From NCBI RefSeq assembly GCF_014356525.2, contig NC_052507.1, positions 4,142,509 through 4,206,508 on the forward strand: 64,000 nucleotides of DNA. The letters run 5' to 3'. Below are positions 43,206 to 54,527 of this stretch, piece after piece. This DNA comes from Nilaparvata lugens. Its lineage: Eukaryota; Arthropoda; Insecta; Hemiptera; Delphacidae. The translations under genes and the position numbers were made by a program. Numbering within the stretch: position 1 is the stretch's first letter; every line of letters starts with the position of its first letter. The notes under the pieces were generated by a model. That model did not search any database and was not told where the DNA came from. It saw nothing but the letters and a program-made list of their open reading frames with translations.

Positions 43206-43209
43206 ATCT

Positions 43210-43655
43210 GAATGGAGTACATACCTACATATTGAACTTATTACACCTTACCTTCAATACCTAAATCTGAATGGAGTACCTATTTTACCTAAATATATAT
43301 ACACTCATACGTTAACGCATCTATGAACTTACCCGATCATGAGTAATAGAATGGGATGTGGGACTTTACTTGAAGCACATATCTAACAGAGATCTAGCAC
43401 AGATCACAGTCTATGCTTGAAGTCAGTCATCTGGTCCCGAAGGCAAATCAGCTGTCAACAATGATCGCCGCCAAACAAAAGACTGGCCATGCCAATTAAT
43501 CAGGCCTCAGATGACGTAATCAATGCTGGTCTCCCAGGATTGTGTGATCAATGAATGAATGAATGACAGCCATAGTTGTGTCACTCACACAAAACCCGAC
43601 TGGACCAGTTCACACGAGTCCACTAATTTCTGCACGTGACAATCGAAATTCACGT
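43210..43655. other. Unassigned stretch
   Basis: GAATGGAGTACATACCTA-like words occur twice (43209, 43270). Otherwise nothing recognised. Confidence 0.35.
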
Positions 43656-43659
43656 CATA

Positions 43660-43765
43660 CTGTCAGCATCGTTTGTATGGAAAGCATTGATGTTTCCTAT
43701 AATGGATTCTGAATATAAAAAATCAGGTGTGGTACACTCACACAACTTTCCTTGCTCATTGATCT
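43660..43765. repeat. Family I unit followed by a family A scrap
   Basis: ATACTGTCAGCATCGTTTGT with GGAAAGCATTGATG, then ATCAGGTGTGGTACACTCAC, the family A start at 7438. Confidence 0.6.
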
Positions 43766-43807
43766 ATAAGACTCATTCTTAAAAGAGGATAATTTCGGGG
43801 AATAACA

Positions 43808-44050
43808 TTATTTTTTGTGTAGTTGAGAAGTTGATATTGTGGTAATTATTCATATTGAAAGAAAAAGACTAAGAAATTGTCGAAAAACCACTGATTTATT
43901 GATAATTAGAAAGACCGGTTCCGGTTATAACACCATTGTCAATCTCTGATAAACTAAAACTAAATACAAGAGCAGCAGAATTTATACTAGTAGGCGAGTA
44001 CTGCTATTAGTCGAGGGCATGAACGAGGGTTAATAACATAATGCCCATTG
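43808..44050. repeat. Family L copy with LINE UTR-like block
   Basis: TTTTTTGTGTAGTTGAGAAG, CACTGATTTATTGATAATTA, GACCGGTTCCGGTTATAACA and CCATTGTCAATCTCTGATAA, as at 48588. The tail AATGCCCATTGGCGGCTAAA resembles the block at 28360. Confidence 0.6.
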
Positions 44051-44059
44051 GCGGCTAAA

Positions 44060-45235
44060 TAATTAAAACTATGATTATACTATTGTTATTGTTCTCAGAG
44101 TACATTTTCCTCTGTTTGAATTATGAAATTTGAGGATTTTTTAAAAGTTGTCGAAACAGCTGTTCTACAAATAAAATATCGACATGTGTTCTTTTGAATA
44201 AACTGCTCTACCTACCCAAAGTTAGTAGACAGAAGGTTGGTCACTCATCTATAGTATTTTCGTTGACATGCAATTGCAGTGGGGGAACTGCAGTCGTGAC
44301 GTAGGCTGTAGTACAAAGTAGGCAGAATATCGCATTCTTGAAAATCATATATAGTGTCGTATAGTCAAATTATAAAACACAAACATTTTCTGACATGCAA
44401 ACTTTCTGTTTCTGCTTTACAATAATTATCAAAACATTAAATGTTGATAATAATAATAATAATAATAAAGTTGTTAAATTTTGAATAATACAAGCATTTT
44501 GCCATATAAAAGCAAAAACCCCAGCTCCTAACCTTCCCTTTCAAACCCTTAAGGTTTCTTCATCTTCTGGGTCGTGTTTATATTTTGTAGTTTGGCTATA
44601 CATCAGCTTGTGAATTTCGGGGATGAGATATTTTGATTCTCGTAGAACATGTGCTCCATACCAGCATGTGTTCAGTGCATTTACAATGAATGAAATCATA
44701 GCCACCTCTAATGATGAAATTCATCGGATTTATTGGGATCGGTTTATCGGTTTATTGCGATGCATTGGTTTATCAATATTTTTTAAGGGTTAATCTGAAA
44801 TTATAATAGTATAACGTTGTCTACTAACGCTTTTCCAGCTTATTAAATTTTTCGTGTCACGTTTTTAGATTCTTGAAAAACTTTCAACTTCATGTTATTC
44901 ATACAAGTTGAATGAACTTGAAATATTAAACAACATCATTAGAATCGGTGATTCATTCGCTATAAGAATGGAGAATTTTTAAGTTCTAGGTCAATCTTGA
45001 GGAGATTAAACGACGATATATTTGAAGATACAGTGAATAAACTGTATGCTCAGTGTAGTTACTCTATCACATTTTTACTACACGTGACGTCTCACTGGCG
45101 TTCCCCCCACCACTTTGAATCATACACCTGTGAGTGGACAACCTTTTGTCTACTAACGTTGCTACCTACCTACCTCACACACGAGAAGGAGGTTACAAAG
45201 TCAATTTCTCAGGGATGAGGTGGACCCCCTGTTAG
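44060..45235. other. Repeat-poor stretch of about 1.2 kb
   Basis: Contains an AAT microsatellite (44447-44468). The open frame at 44997-45218 has no ATG start or motif. No family matches were seen. Confidence 0.4.
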
Positions 45236-45289
45236 TTTACTAGGAAGAAGACTCATGCCAGTGAATAGAGCTGATACATAACTATACAA

Positions 45290-47116
45290 GGTATGAATTT
45301 GAAATAATCAGTCAAGTCATTTTTGAGAAAATCGTGATAGAAATTTAACAAAATTCATTCTTCTCAGGAATATTACGGAGCTCCTGCAATTTTCCCAGAA
45401 ATGAGACTCATGTCAGTTGATAGGGCTTATAAATAGCTATCTAGGGTATGAGTTTGAAGAAAATCGTTAGAGCCGTATTCGAGAAAACCGTGAAAAATAT
45501 GGTCTTTTAGTCATTATCCGCCATTTTTAATTGAATTTTATTGAAATTCTTATTAGAAATTTAACAAAATTCATTCTTCTCAGGAATATTACGTAGCTCC
45601 AGCAATTTTCCCAGAAATGAGACTCATGTCAGTTGATAGGGCTTATAAATAGCTATCTAGGGTATGAGTTTGAAGAAAATCGTTAGAGCCTTATTCGAGA
45701 AAACCGTGAAAAATATGGTCTTTCAGTCATCATCCGCCATTTTTTCCGCCATTTTAAATTGAATTTTATTGAACTTCTTATTAGAAATTTAACAAAATTC
45801 ATTCTTCTCAGGAATATTACGTAGCTCCTGCAATTTTCCCAGAAATGAGACTCATGTCAGTTGATAGGGCTTATAAATAGCTATCTAGGTTATGAGTTTG
45901 AAGAAAATCGTTAGAGCCTTATTCGAGAAAACCGTGAAAAATATGGTCTTTTAGTCATTATCCGCCATTTTAAATTGAATTTTATTGAACTTCATATTAG
46001 AAATTTAACAAAATTCATTCTTCTCAGGAATATTACGGAGCTCCTGCAATTTTCCCAGAAATGAGACTGATGTCAGTTGATAGGGCTTATAAAATGATAA
46101 TAGCTATCTAGGGTATGAGTTTGAAGAAAATGGTTAGAGACTTATTCGAGAAAACCGTGAAAAATATGGTCTTTTAGTCATCATCCGCCATTTTTTCCGC
46201 CATTTTAAATTGAATTTTATAGAACTTCTTATTAGAAATTCAACAAAATTCATTCTTCTCAGGAATATTACGGAGCTCCTGCAATTTTCCCAGATATGAG
46301 ACTGATGTCAGTTGATAGGGCTTATAAATAGCTATCTAGGGTATGAGTTTGAAGAAAATCGTTGGAGCCGTTTCCAAGAAAACCTTGAAAAATATGGTCT
46401 TTTAGTCATTATCCGCCATTTTTTCCGCCATTTTAAATTGAATTTTATTGAAATTCTTATAAGAAACTAGCCGTCAGGCTCGCTTCGCTCGCCATATCCG
46501 TCTAGCAAGGGGGCTCCGCCCCCTGGACCCCCGACTGGATCGTTCAAGAATGAGATCAGCAGGCTCGCTTCGCTCGCCTGCATTTTTTATTCGAGCATTT
46601 TTATCATATGTTAGGACAATCCAGTCGGGGAACCAGACTAAACGTCTGGCTAAACGGATATGGCGAGCGAAGCGAGCCTGATGGATAGTAATATAAAATT
46701 CCCAGGATTGAAGTAGCAGTGCCCAATCAATTTTTCCGCGATAAATGCATTTAAATCTTCAACTTGGTGCCAACCTAACAAAGTCAACTCGACTTAATGC
46801 CAACCTGACAAAATTATAAATTTAGTTGCCAGTTAACAACTGTTTCGAAGGGATTGGGAGAAGAAGAATATACATACTAAAAGACGAACTTTAAACCCTC
46901 AAAAACAACCCATAGAGTTAAAATATTGCCAAAAGATTTCTTAGTGCGCCTCTATAGGGCCAACTGAACATACCTACCAAATTTGAACGTTTTTGGTCCG
47001 GTAGATTTTTAGTTCTGCGAGTGAGTGAGTAAGTGAGTGAGTGAGTCAGTCAGTCAGTCAGTGAGTAAGTGCCATTTCGCTTTTATATATATAGATCAGT
47101 GAGTAAGTGCATTTCG

Positions 47117-47181
<65 letters not shown>

Positions 47182-47640
47182 TTTAACAAAATTCATTCTT
47201 CTCAGGAATATTACGGAGCTCCTGCAATTTTCCCAGAAATGAGACTCATGTCAGTTGATAGGACTTATAAATAGCTATCTAGGGTATGAAGAGAATGGTT
47301 AGAGCCTTATTCGAGAAAACCGTGAAAAATATGGTCTTTTAGTCATTATCCGCCATTTTTTCAGCCATTTTAAATTGAATTTTATAGAACTTCTTATTAG
47401 AAATTCAACAAAATTCATTCTTCTCAGGAATATTACGGAGCTCCTGCAATTTTCCCAGAAATGAGACTCATGTCAGTTGATAGGACTTATAAATAGCTAT
47501 CTAGGGTATGAGTTTGAAGAAAATTGTTGGAGCCGTTTTCGAGAAAACCGTGAAAAATATGGTTTTTTAGCCATTATCCGCCATTTTTTCCGCCATTTTG
47601 AATTGATTTTTATTGAATTTCTTATTGTCAGATCCTCATG
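45290..47640. repeat. Family K tandem array, 216-235-bp unit, 7 copies, split by a Helitron
   Basis: CAGGAATATTACG begins at 45365, 45581, 45809, 46025, 46260, 47203 and 47425. Units alternate in length because TTTTTCCGCCATT is present or absent, giving 216 and about 228-235 bp. The array shares its sequence with the single K unit inside element J (25640-25870). Confidence 0.9.
46467..47181 (-). mobile_element. Non-autonomous Helitron, family 1, copy 4, with doubled 5-prime end
   Basis: On plus it begins CTAGCCGTCAGGCTCGCTTC preceded by A. A first 5-prime end occurs at 47091-47096 (TATATATATAGA). It is followed at once by a second partial copy of the 5-prime end (TCAGTGAGTAAGTGCATTTC then a long TA tract) up to 47181, followed by T. 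Removing 46467-47181 restores GAAATTTAACAAAATTC, as in neighbouring array units. Confidence 0.85.
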
Positions 47641-47707
47641 GTATGATGACCTTAAGTTTGAGATTTCAAGTCAATCGGTTAATTAGGAATGGAGTTATCG
47701 TGTTCAC

Positions 47708-47708
47708 A

Positions 47709-47744
<36 letters not shown>

Positions 47745-47757
47745 ACACACACACACA
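47708..47757. repeat. (CA)n microsatellite
   Basis: About 50 bp of CA with one phase slip, at the equivalent position to the CA tract of families A and K. Confidence 0.95.
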
Positions 47758-47829
47758 GACCAACACCCAAAAATCATGTTTTTGGACTCAGGGGAACTTG
47801 AGACGTATAGAAAACATGAAACTAGGGTA

Positions 47830-48100
47830 CCTTAATTTTTTTTGGAAAGCAATACTTTCCTTGCCCTATTACCATAGGTAATACTTGCCCTATTACCATA
47901 GGTAAGGAAAGTATTGCTTTACAAAAAAATTTAAGGTACCCTAATTTCATGTTTTCTATACGTTTCATTACTTTCCTTGCCCTATTACCATAGGTAAGGA
48001 AAGTATACCTATGGTAATAGGGCAAGGAAAGTGATGAAACGTATAGAAAACATGAAATTAGGGTACCTTAAATTTTTTTGGAAAGCAATACTTTTGGAAA
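47830..48100. repeat. Long hairpin made of inverted family K ends
   Basis: The arm AATTTAAGGTACCCTAATTT ... CTTTCCTTGCCCTATTACCATAGG (about 47925-47996) is followed, after a short spacer, by its near-perfect reverse complement (ACCTATGGTAATAGGGCAAG ... AAATTAGGGTACCTTAAATT, 48006-48076). A further inverted end precedes it at 47850-47885. Confidence 0.85.
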
Positions 48101-48134
48101 GTAAAAATCTGAATGTCAAGCTCTGATATTATCC

Positions 48135-48215
48135 TCTCATAGTGAGATTGATTTTGTAGTGTCAGCATTAGTTAAATGAGACGCATTGATGCTGTTTACG
48201 ATGAATGCTGACAGT
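48135..48215. repeat. Family I unit
   Basis: GTGTCAGCATTAGTTAAATG, GCATTGATGCTG and GATGAATGCTGACAGTTTAG in order. The stretch after it to 48460 is unassigned. Confidence 0.65.
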
Positions 48216-48464
48216 TTAGAGTGGATAGGTGATCGACAATTGAGCGCTAATGTAGTGTAAACTTGTATTGAGCTGTGTTCACAATACTGATTGCTCAGAT
48301 GGACGGTTGGTTCAATTATCATTTGGCAGCATCACGTGATGTGGTCACGAATAAGGAGCATTGTGACCTAAATATCAATCACAATGTGGCTACATGCTTT
48401 TCTAGATGGATGAAGTTAGATTTTTATGGAAATTCCAAACCTAAAAATTGACGATTTTGAGCAA

Positions 48465-49150
48465 TCAATTTTCTTCCCATTCAAATTCAAACTCAAACTA
48501 GCGATTAATAACAATTCAAATCCTAGCTTAAACTAACGATTCATTACAGTTTAAATTCAAACCTGAACTAACGATTCATAACAATTCATTTTTTGTGTAG
48601 TTGAGAAGTTGATATTGTGGTGATTATTCATATTGAATGAAAAAGCCTAAGAAATTGTCAAAAAACCACAGATTTATTGATACTTAGAAAGACCGGTTTC
48701 GGTTGTTACACCATTGTCAATTTCTGATAAACCTCTGATAAATCTCTGATATTACAGGTACATATAACAATAGAAAGACTATTTTCTATAAAAATAGAAA
48801 ACTGTTACATGTGTAACAATAGAAAGACCGGTTTCTGTTATTACACCATTGTCAATCTCTGATAAACCTCTGATATTACAGGTTTATCAGAGATTGACAA
48901 TGGTGTAATAACCGAAACCGGTCTTTCTAAGTATCAATAAATCTGTGGTTTTTTGACAATTTATTAGTCTTCTTCATTCAACATAACAATTCAATTTATG
49001 ACAATTCAAAATCAAACATAAACCAACGATTCATATCAATTCAATTCATGTCAATTTTAAATTCAGAACTGAACTAACAATCTAATCTATGGCGATCCGA
49101 ATCCAAACCTTAACTAATGCTTAACTGACGATCCGTGACGATTCAATTTG
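48465..49150. repeat. Degenerate 35-40-bp minisatellite split by a fold-back family L element
   Basis: Units AACTAACGATTCATAACAAT and TCAAATTCAAACCTGA recur at 48480-48590 and 48985-49150. Family L lies between (48588-48987): a forward copy, a partial second forward copy, and an inverted copy (AATGGTGTAATAACCGAAAC), able to form a hairpin. Confidence 0.7.
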
Positions 49151-49194
49151 GTGAACTCTTATCTTTAGTTAGGTAGAGAGTTTTAGTAGAGAGT

Positions 49195-50475
49195 TACTGA
49201 GAATGATATTTGAATATTCTTTCCGAAGAATGGACATCGATAAGTCCAAAGCTCCGCCAATTTATGTAGATGTATATAACAATATTATCTATAGTTATTC
49301 CAAATTGCTTTTTTCATATTGTCACCTGGTCATATGGGACATATATATGAATCATATATTTATCTCATATTGATCAGGATTTCAGAGTTTTAATTCAGAA
49401 AAGTTTAATGAACAGTGTTTTTGTCTTTGAACAATTTTTGTCATCGACAGAAAGATTGTTTATTTCATTTGTTATCAAAATTATTGTAACTTCTCTTTTT
49501 GTTTTTAATAACAAACGTGCCGCTTGTGCGACAGATAAAATATGTACTGAAATGGCTTCCATGTTTGGCATTAACTGAGTTATATTTTATATTATAGTTT
49601 TAATTTAGAAAAGTTTAATGAACAGTGTTTTTGTCTTTGAAAAATTTTTGTCATCGACAGAAAGATTGTTTATTTCATTTGTTATCAAAATTATTGTAGC
49701 TTCTCTTTTTGTTTTCAATAACAAACGTGCCGCTTGTGCGACAGATAAAATATGTACTGAAATGGCTTCCATGTTTGGCATTGACTGAGTTATATTTAAT
49801 ACCCAAAATTTTACTTTTGGGTGTGTTGTGTGTGAGCTCGTTCGTTAGGACTGTAAGTAAAGTCCGGCTGTTTTGGTGAAGGGGATAGATTTTGTTCTTG
49901 TTTTATAATACAGTTTTCCTGTCACAGTTCGGGCAGTTTAAAGAGAATTGTATTATTGAATAAGAGGGGATCTGAACCCTCTTCATTAGATCAGTTATTT
50001 TGATTTCTAATTAATAATTAACGTCGCGTTTCAACCAGTGGATGCCAAATTGGGAAGCCATTTTCATAAAGGTAGGTGACTACTGAGTCATTGTTTTAAA
50101 TTTTTCATAACCACAACAAATGAATCTTCACTAGCAGCAAAGCGAGTAGCCCTTGAAATATTCATCTGATTATTATTATTTTCAATTATAATTCTAATTT
50201 TGTACAAATAATTTATTGTTTTGTTTTAAATATCAAAAACCTGTACGATCTTTTCTTGTGGTTTTTTTCTTCATTATCCCACGCTTACATATTTGGCGAA
50301 GCCATATTTTGCTTACAATATCATATACAATGAATTAGTTCAATGATTATTTTCTAAGTCTAGATTACGTGAATTCATCCATAATTGTGGTGTATTGTAA
50401 GCTATTGTATATAAGTGTATAAGCCAGTATATATTGTAATCTATATAGATAAAGTACTCAATGAATCAATCAATC
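49195..50475 (+). mobile_element. Family F LINE 3-prime end split by an LTR-like insert
   Basis: The first part (GGTAGAGAGTTACTGAGAAT ... TTGCTTTTTTCATAT) is at 49195-49318. The rest (ATCATATACAATGAATTAGT ... GTACTCAATGAATCAATCAA) is at 50310-50475. The two halves meet at the family F position near 27725, with a few bases of TTGCTT/CATAT on both sides. Confidence 0.7.
49319..50290 (+). mobile_element. Candidate LTR with internal 200-bp tandem duplication
   Basis: The insert starts TGTCACCTGGTCATATGGGA and a TG...CA unit would end at ACGCTTACA (50290). It is followed by TATTTGGCGAAGCCA, which could be a primer binding site starting TGG. A segment of about 200 bp (AAAAGTTTAATGAACAGTGT ... GGCTTCCATGTTTGGCATT) occurs twice, at 49398-49590 and 49608-49800. 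There is no gag or pol after it, so it would be a solo or broken LTR. Confidence 0.4.
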
Positions 50476-51040
50476 ATGCGAGACAACTATATTCTCCAAA
50501 AATACTTCCACATTACTCTAGTTAATTACCTAATTACTCTTTCTTACATGAAATAAATCCTCCACAGTGATAATGTACAATTTATTCCATCCATGGATAA
50601 CATACAATTTATACCGAATAGAGAGACTGGATAATGACGAACCACAGATTAATTCAAAATCGAAATACCGGTTTCGGATGCTAAACCATTATCAATCTCT
50701 GGTAAACTTGAACTAGCAGTATTTGAAAAAAATATATAATTAAAATGTAATATAATGTTTTTGTGATTTTTATCGCTTCAAATTTATCAAGTTTTTTAAT
50801 ATTTTTCAACCGAGATACAAAATTTTTAGTATAATGCATATTTGGACTGTAAATTTTTGTGATCTTTATAAAAGTGTTTTCATAACCTCATTTGGACTAT
50901 TTTTATCAAAATTAGGGAGAGGAACAGTTTTGGGTTTATCCTGTTGATTCTCTCCCAATCATTAATTTGATGTTGTGATTAAAGAATGTGATAAATGTAA
51001 TAAATGTAATAAATATTAATGAATATACAACTGTCGAGCA
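50476..51040. repeat. Family L scrap and LINE-like tail
   Basis: 50637-50712 carries CGAAATACCGGTTTCGGATG, a family L piece. 50840-51020 ends in AATAAATGTAATAAATATTA after GAGGAACAGTTTTGGG, similar to other LINE tails (55690, 53990). The rest is unassigned. Confidence 0.5.
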
Positions 51041-51045
51041 CTTTG

Positions 51046-51184
51046 ATTGGTGAAAGGCGTTACCTATCAAGGTGAATGTCTGGCATTGGCTTAGACAAGC
51101 TCCTCCCCTAATTAGTGGTTCATACAACCGCTTGACTAGATCAATAGCAGACGTTTAACTTGATAGGTAACGCCTTTCACTAAT
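51046..51184. mobile_element. 139-bp inverted-repeat element
   Basis: The arm 51046-51071 (ATTGGTGAAAGGCGTTACCT...) is the reverse complement of 51159-51184 with one mismatch over 26 bp. No coding frame. Seen once in the window. Confidence 0.75.
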
Positions 51185-51194
51185 AACAGTGCTA

Positions 51195-51310
51195 TCATTC
51201 AATTTATTCAATTTCAATTTCAATTCACGATACAAAGCACAAGATACATAGACAACATATCTAAAAACAGATTTGTGAATATTTTCCCCACATAGACGGA
51301 TCTGTGTGTG
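51195..51310 (-). mobile_element. LINE-like 3-prime end, minus orientation
   Basis: TTATTCAATTTCAATTTCAA on plus is the reverse of a TTGAAA-repeat tail. A CCCCACATAGA...TCTGTGTGTGGGG hairpin lies at 51279-51307. Confidence 0.45.
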
Positions 51311-52070
51311 GGGAATGAGTAACAGTACAAGAAGTAGCCTAAAATAAAATAATAATCAGTATAATATATCTATTTATATATATGAAAGATAATAATAATA
51401 ATAATAATACGAAAGAAAAATCCTATCAGTAATGCTAAGTCATTAGTATGAATTATTGCTCAGTTAATTAATTGAGAACTAATATTGAAGCTCATTTCTG
51501 AATCAAGCTCAAGAGAAATTCACAGGCCGCAAACAGTGTAAAAATGCCAAACCACAACAATAAGAATACTATATCAACATAACTGATGAAGTGAGCTTTA
51601 ATCGAGTTTTAATCCGTGGAGGAATTTATTGCTGCTATGGATTCGCCTGGTCAGAGAGCCACACGCGGACAGAGAATGGTCCCAGAAAAACGCGGCCCAT
51701 ATTTCTAGCGGAATCACCAGCTTTGTAATAGAAAACTACATAAATCACACAAGCCGCTCCTAATCCAGAGCCTCTTCACAGGAGGCTCCCTTTACAAGGG
51801 TTTGTATGAGTGTGTTTCTATGTGTATTTAGTTGGTGAACGTGTTTGTATGTGTATTCAGTTGATGTGTGTGTTCAGTTTTTGTTTGTGTGTGTGTGTGG
51901 GGTTTAGGAGGTAAAAATTGCTAATCCCGATCTCCCGACGACCCTAGAAGGGAAAATTATGGAGCCGGCTGTCCTGGGGGGATGTGGAAAGTGAAAATCC
52001 CGTTGAGCCGACTGTTGTTGAATCCCCAAGGATTTGCCCTTTTGTGACAGCTGGTCTAATGAGATACAGC
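51311..52070. other. Unassigned stretch
   Basis: ATA/AAT microsatellite at 51388-51410 and a GT-rich patch at 51800-51900. No coding or family match. Confidence 0.4.
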
Positions 52071-52074
52071 AGAC

Positions 52075-52600
52075 TGTCGGGATGATTTCTGCTACACTGA
52101 GTATCCCTTGGAACTGTCAGTGTTTCTCATAAGTGGGATGAATGATCCTCATTTAACCAATGCTGACAGGGTGAAATTGATATCGCACTATGGCTTCGGT
52201 ACTTAAACTGTCACTATTTCTCATGGATAACCTGAAGTTTTCTAATTCAAATACTGCTGTCAGCTTACATGAATCTCAGTTTGGCTGCCACACTTCTAAT
52301 GCTGTCATAATTCCTTGTGGATAAGCTGAATGCCTCTAATTCAAACAATGATGACAGTTTGAAATGAATATCTCACTATAGCTTCCGCACTTCGAATACT
52401 GTCACTATTCCTTATAGATAACCTGAACTGTTCTAGTTCAATCAATTATGACAGATTGAAATGAATTTCCGTATAATGGCTGCCACACATTGGATACTGT
52501 CATCATTCCTTATAGATAACATTAACTGTTCTAATTTGAACAATTCTGACAGTTTGAAGTGAATATCTGACTGTAGAACTGCCACATAGATATCGCTTTC
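52075..52600. repeat. Family I tandem array, about 95-110-bp unit, 5 copies
   Basis: Each unit carries TACTGTCACTATTCCTTATA-like sequence, then TTCTAATTCAAACAAT, TGACAGTTTGAAATGAATAT and a GCTGCCACA/CTTCCGCACT link. The same unit is scattered singly elsewhere. Confidence 0.8.
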
Positions 52601-52671
52601 TGACAGGCTCGGCTTTGCTGGATGTGTGGGGACACATTTGTGCAATCAATTGAGCATTGCTTCCCGCTTGA

Positions 52672-53310
52672 ATATTATCAACCCTCAAGCTGAGCGTAGA
52701 CCGGTTAGTCAAGACAAGACTAGTCACGTTGAGTCACGTTTAGTCACAATACTTCACATAGTTGCTTATGAAGACATGTCTAATTGCAATGACTAATCAG
52801 TGTGTGTTGCGCCATAAGCAACTATGTGAAGTATTGTGTCTGATCATGTCTTGTCTTCTCTTGACTAACTGGTGTGTGCTTAGCCTTAGGCTGGGCACAC
52901 ACCGATCAGTCAAGACAAGACTAGTCACGTTTAGTCACAATATTTCACATTGTTTCTTATGACGCAACTCACACTGATTATTCATTGCAATTAGACATGA
53001 CTCCATAAGCAACTATGTGAAGTATTGTGACTAAATGTGACCAGTCTTGTCTTGACTTATCGGTGTGTGCCCAGCCTGAGGGTTGATAATATTCACCTTA
53101 GGCTGAGCGTTCACCGGTTAGTCAAGACAAGACAAGACTAGTCACGTTCAGTCACAATACTTCACATAGTTGCTTATGGAGTCATGTCTAATTGCAATGA
53201 CTAATCAGTGTGAGTTGCGTCACATGCAGCTATGTGAAGTATAGTGACTAAACGTGACTGATCATGTCTTGTCTTGTCTAGACTAACTTGTGTGCGTCTA
53301 GCCTTATTCT
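52672..53310. mobile_element. Family N: three adjacent palindromic MITEs
   Basis: Each about 200-bp unit starts AGGCTGGGCACACACCGATC or a variant, then AGTCAAGACAAGACTAGTCA. Each ends with the inverse (TTGTCTTGACTTATCGGTGT, GCCCAGCC). Units lie at about 52688-52885, 52886-53078 and 53098-53305. The first two are enclosed by ATTATCAACCCTCA and its reverse complement TGAGGGTTGATAAT. No coding frame. Confidence 0.85.
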
Positions 53311-53368
53311 TCTCGAAGCTCTCGTGAGTTGTAGCATTATTATAGGCCTACACTTGATAATGTTGGAG

Positions 53369-54093
53369 TCCTATACTATTAAACGAGCAATTTCTGTTTA
53401 TATGTTTAGATGTTTGGATGTTCAGATGTTTAGATGTTTAAATGTTTAGATGTTTATATGTTTGTATTTCACCGGATCTCGAAAACGGCTCTAACGATTC
53501 TCACGAAATTTAGAACATAGTAGGTTTATAATATAAAGATTCGATTGCACTAGTTCTCATCCCTGGAAAAACTCGCTGAAGGACATTAAAAGGATAATTC
53601 ATCCTGGGAAGAACAGATTTCGTCGTCTGTCGATAACAGAAGATGCTGTGCCTGTGTGGGAGATCAGCTGTGTAATCATTCAAACAGCTTACCGTATTTC
53701 GCGAGAAATATTATCTAGAAATTTTAATAGACTCCATCAAAATAGTCTGATTTGTTGACATGACATGGTTTGTCACTCTAAATTAGAGTATATCATAATA
53801 TTCAAAGTTAATCATTATTTTACAGTTTTAAGTGATTTTACAGTTTTTCAATTTGGTTTGTAAACAATCTAGATTAGAACTTTTCTGTTTTTGAATATTT
53901 TGACTGAAAATTGGACCTGGATTCAAGTGTATGAAACATAACCTACTTTTTGGACCATCTATAGTGTATAAATCAAAATTCGGGGAAGAGACACTTTTGG
54001 GCTGTGCCTGTTTGTTCTTCCCCAATCATTTTGAAAAATTGTGCTCTGTTTATCAATAAATAAATAACGAGCGCAGCTCGGCGCCCCGATATT
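53369..54093 (+). repeat. Family G, best full-length copy
   Basis: It begins TCCTATACTATTAAACGAGC, followed by a 10-bp ATGTTTAGAT minisatellite (53398-53462) and CCGGATCTCGAAAACGGCTC. It ends TTATCAATAAATAAATAACG, then a CGAGC-GCA-GCTCG hairpin and GCGCCCCGATATT. No protein. A constant 5-prime TC, a hairpin about 12 bases before a constant 3-prime end and an internal minisatellite fit a Helitron/Helentron-like element, but the CTRR end is missing. Confidence 0.6.
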
Positions 54094-54527
54094 TACATTA
54101 ATCGGAGCCAAAGTTAAGTTGATTTTGTTCATTGTTGATGCAAACGATTTTGTTTTGATCGACTTTCACGTTAGTTTGTTGAACCTTTTGAGTCTGCTTC
54201 CACAGCAAAGCGATCAATCTTGCCTGCTGGATCATAAAATTTATCTCCCATTCATTCTTGATACAATCGACCAGATTTATGTATACCTTTCTTTTTCTTA
54301 TGTTACCATGTTACAGTCAATCGTAAAGCAAGTGACAATCCCGCCATCACTTAGAGACGTCGCCAGCCACTAACCGACATTTATTGGATTCTTGTCGTCA
54401 CAAGTGACATGCACATGTCACTGAACTGAAGAATTTTCAATTAATTAAACTGAGAAAACTAACTGAACTGAGAGAAAACTGAAAATTCCTGAGTCAGCTC
54501 TCGACTGAAGATCAACTGAACTTATAT
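54094..54527. other. Unassigned stretch with an 84-codon open frame
   Basis: The frame at 54119-54373 (FVLIDFHVSLLNLLSLLPQQ) is not recognised and probably not coding. Confidence 0.3.

Noticed and set aside
48588..48990. Hammerhead ribozyme in family L (CTGATAA and GAAAC near a hairpin)
   Set aside because: The obligatory CUGAUGA core is not present, and GAAA and the cleavage triplet are not correctly placed.
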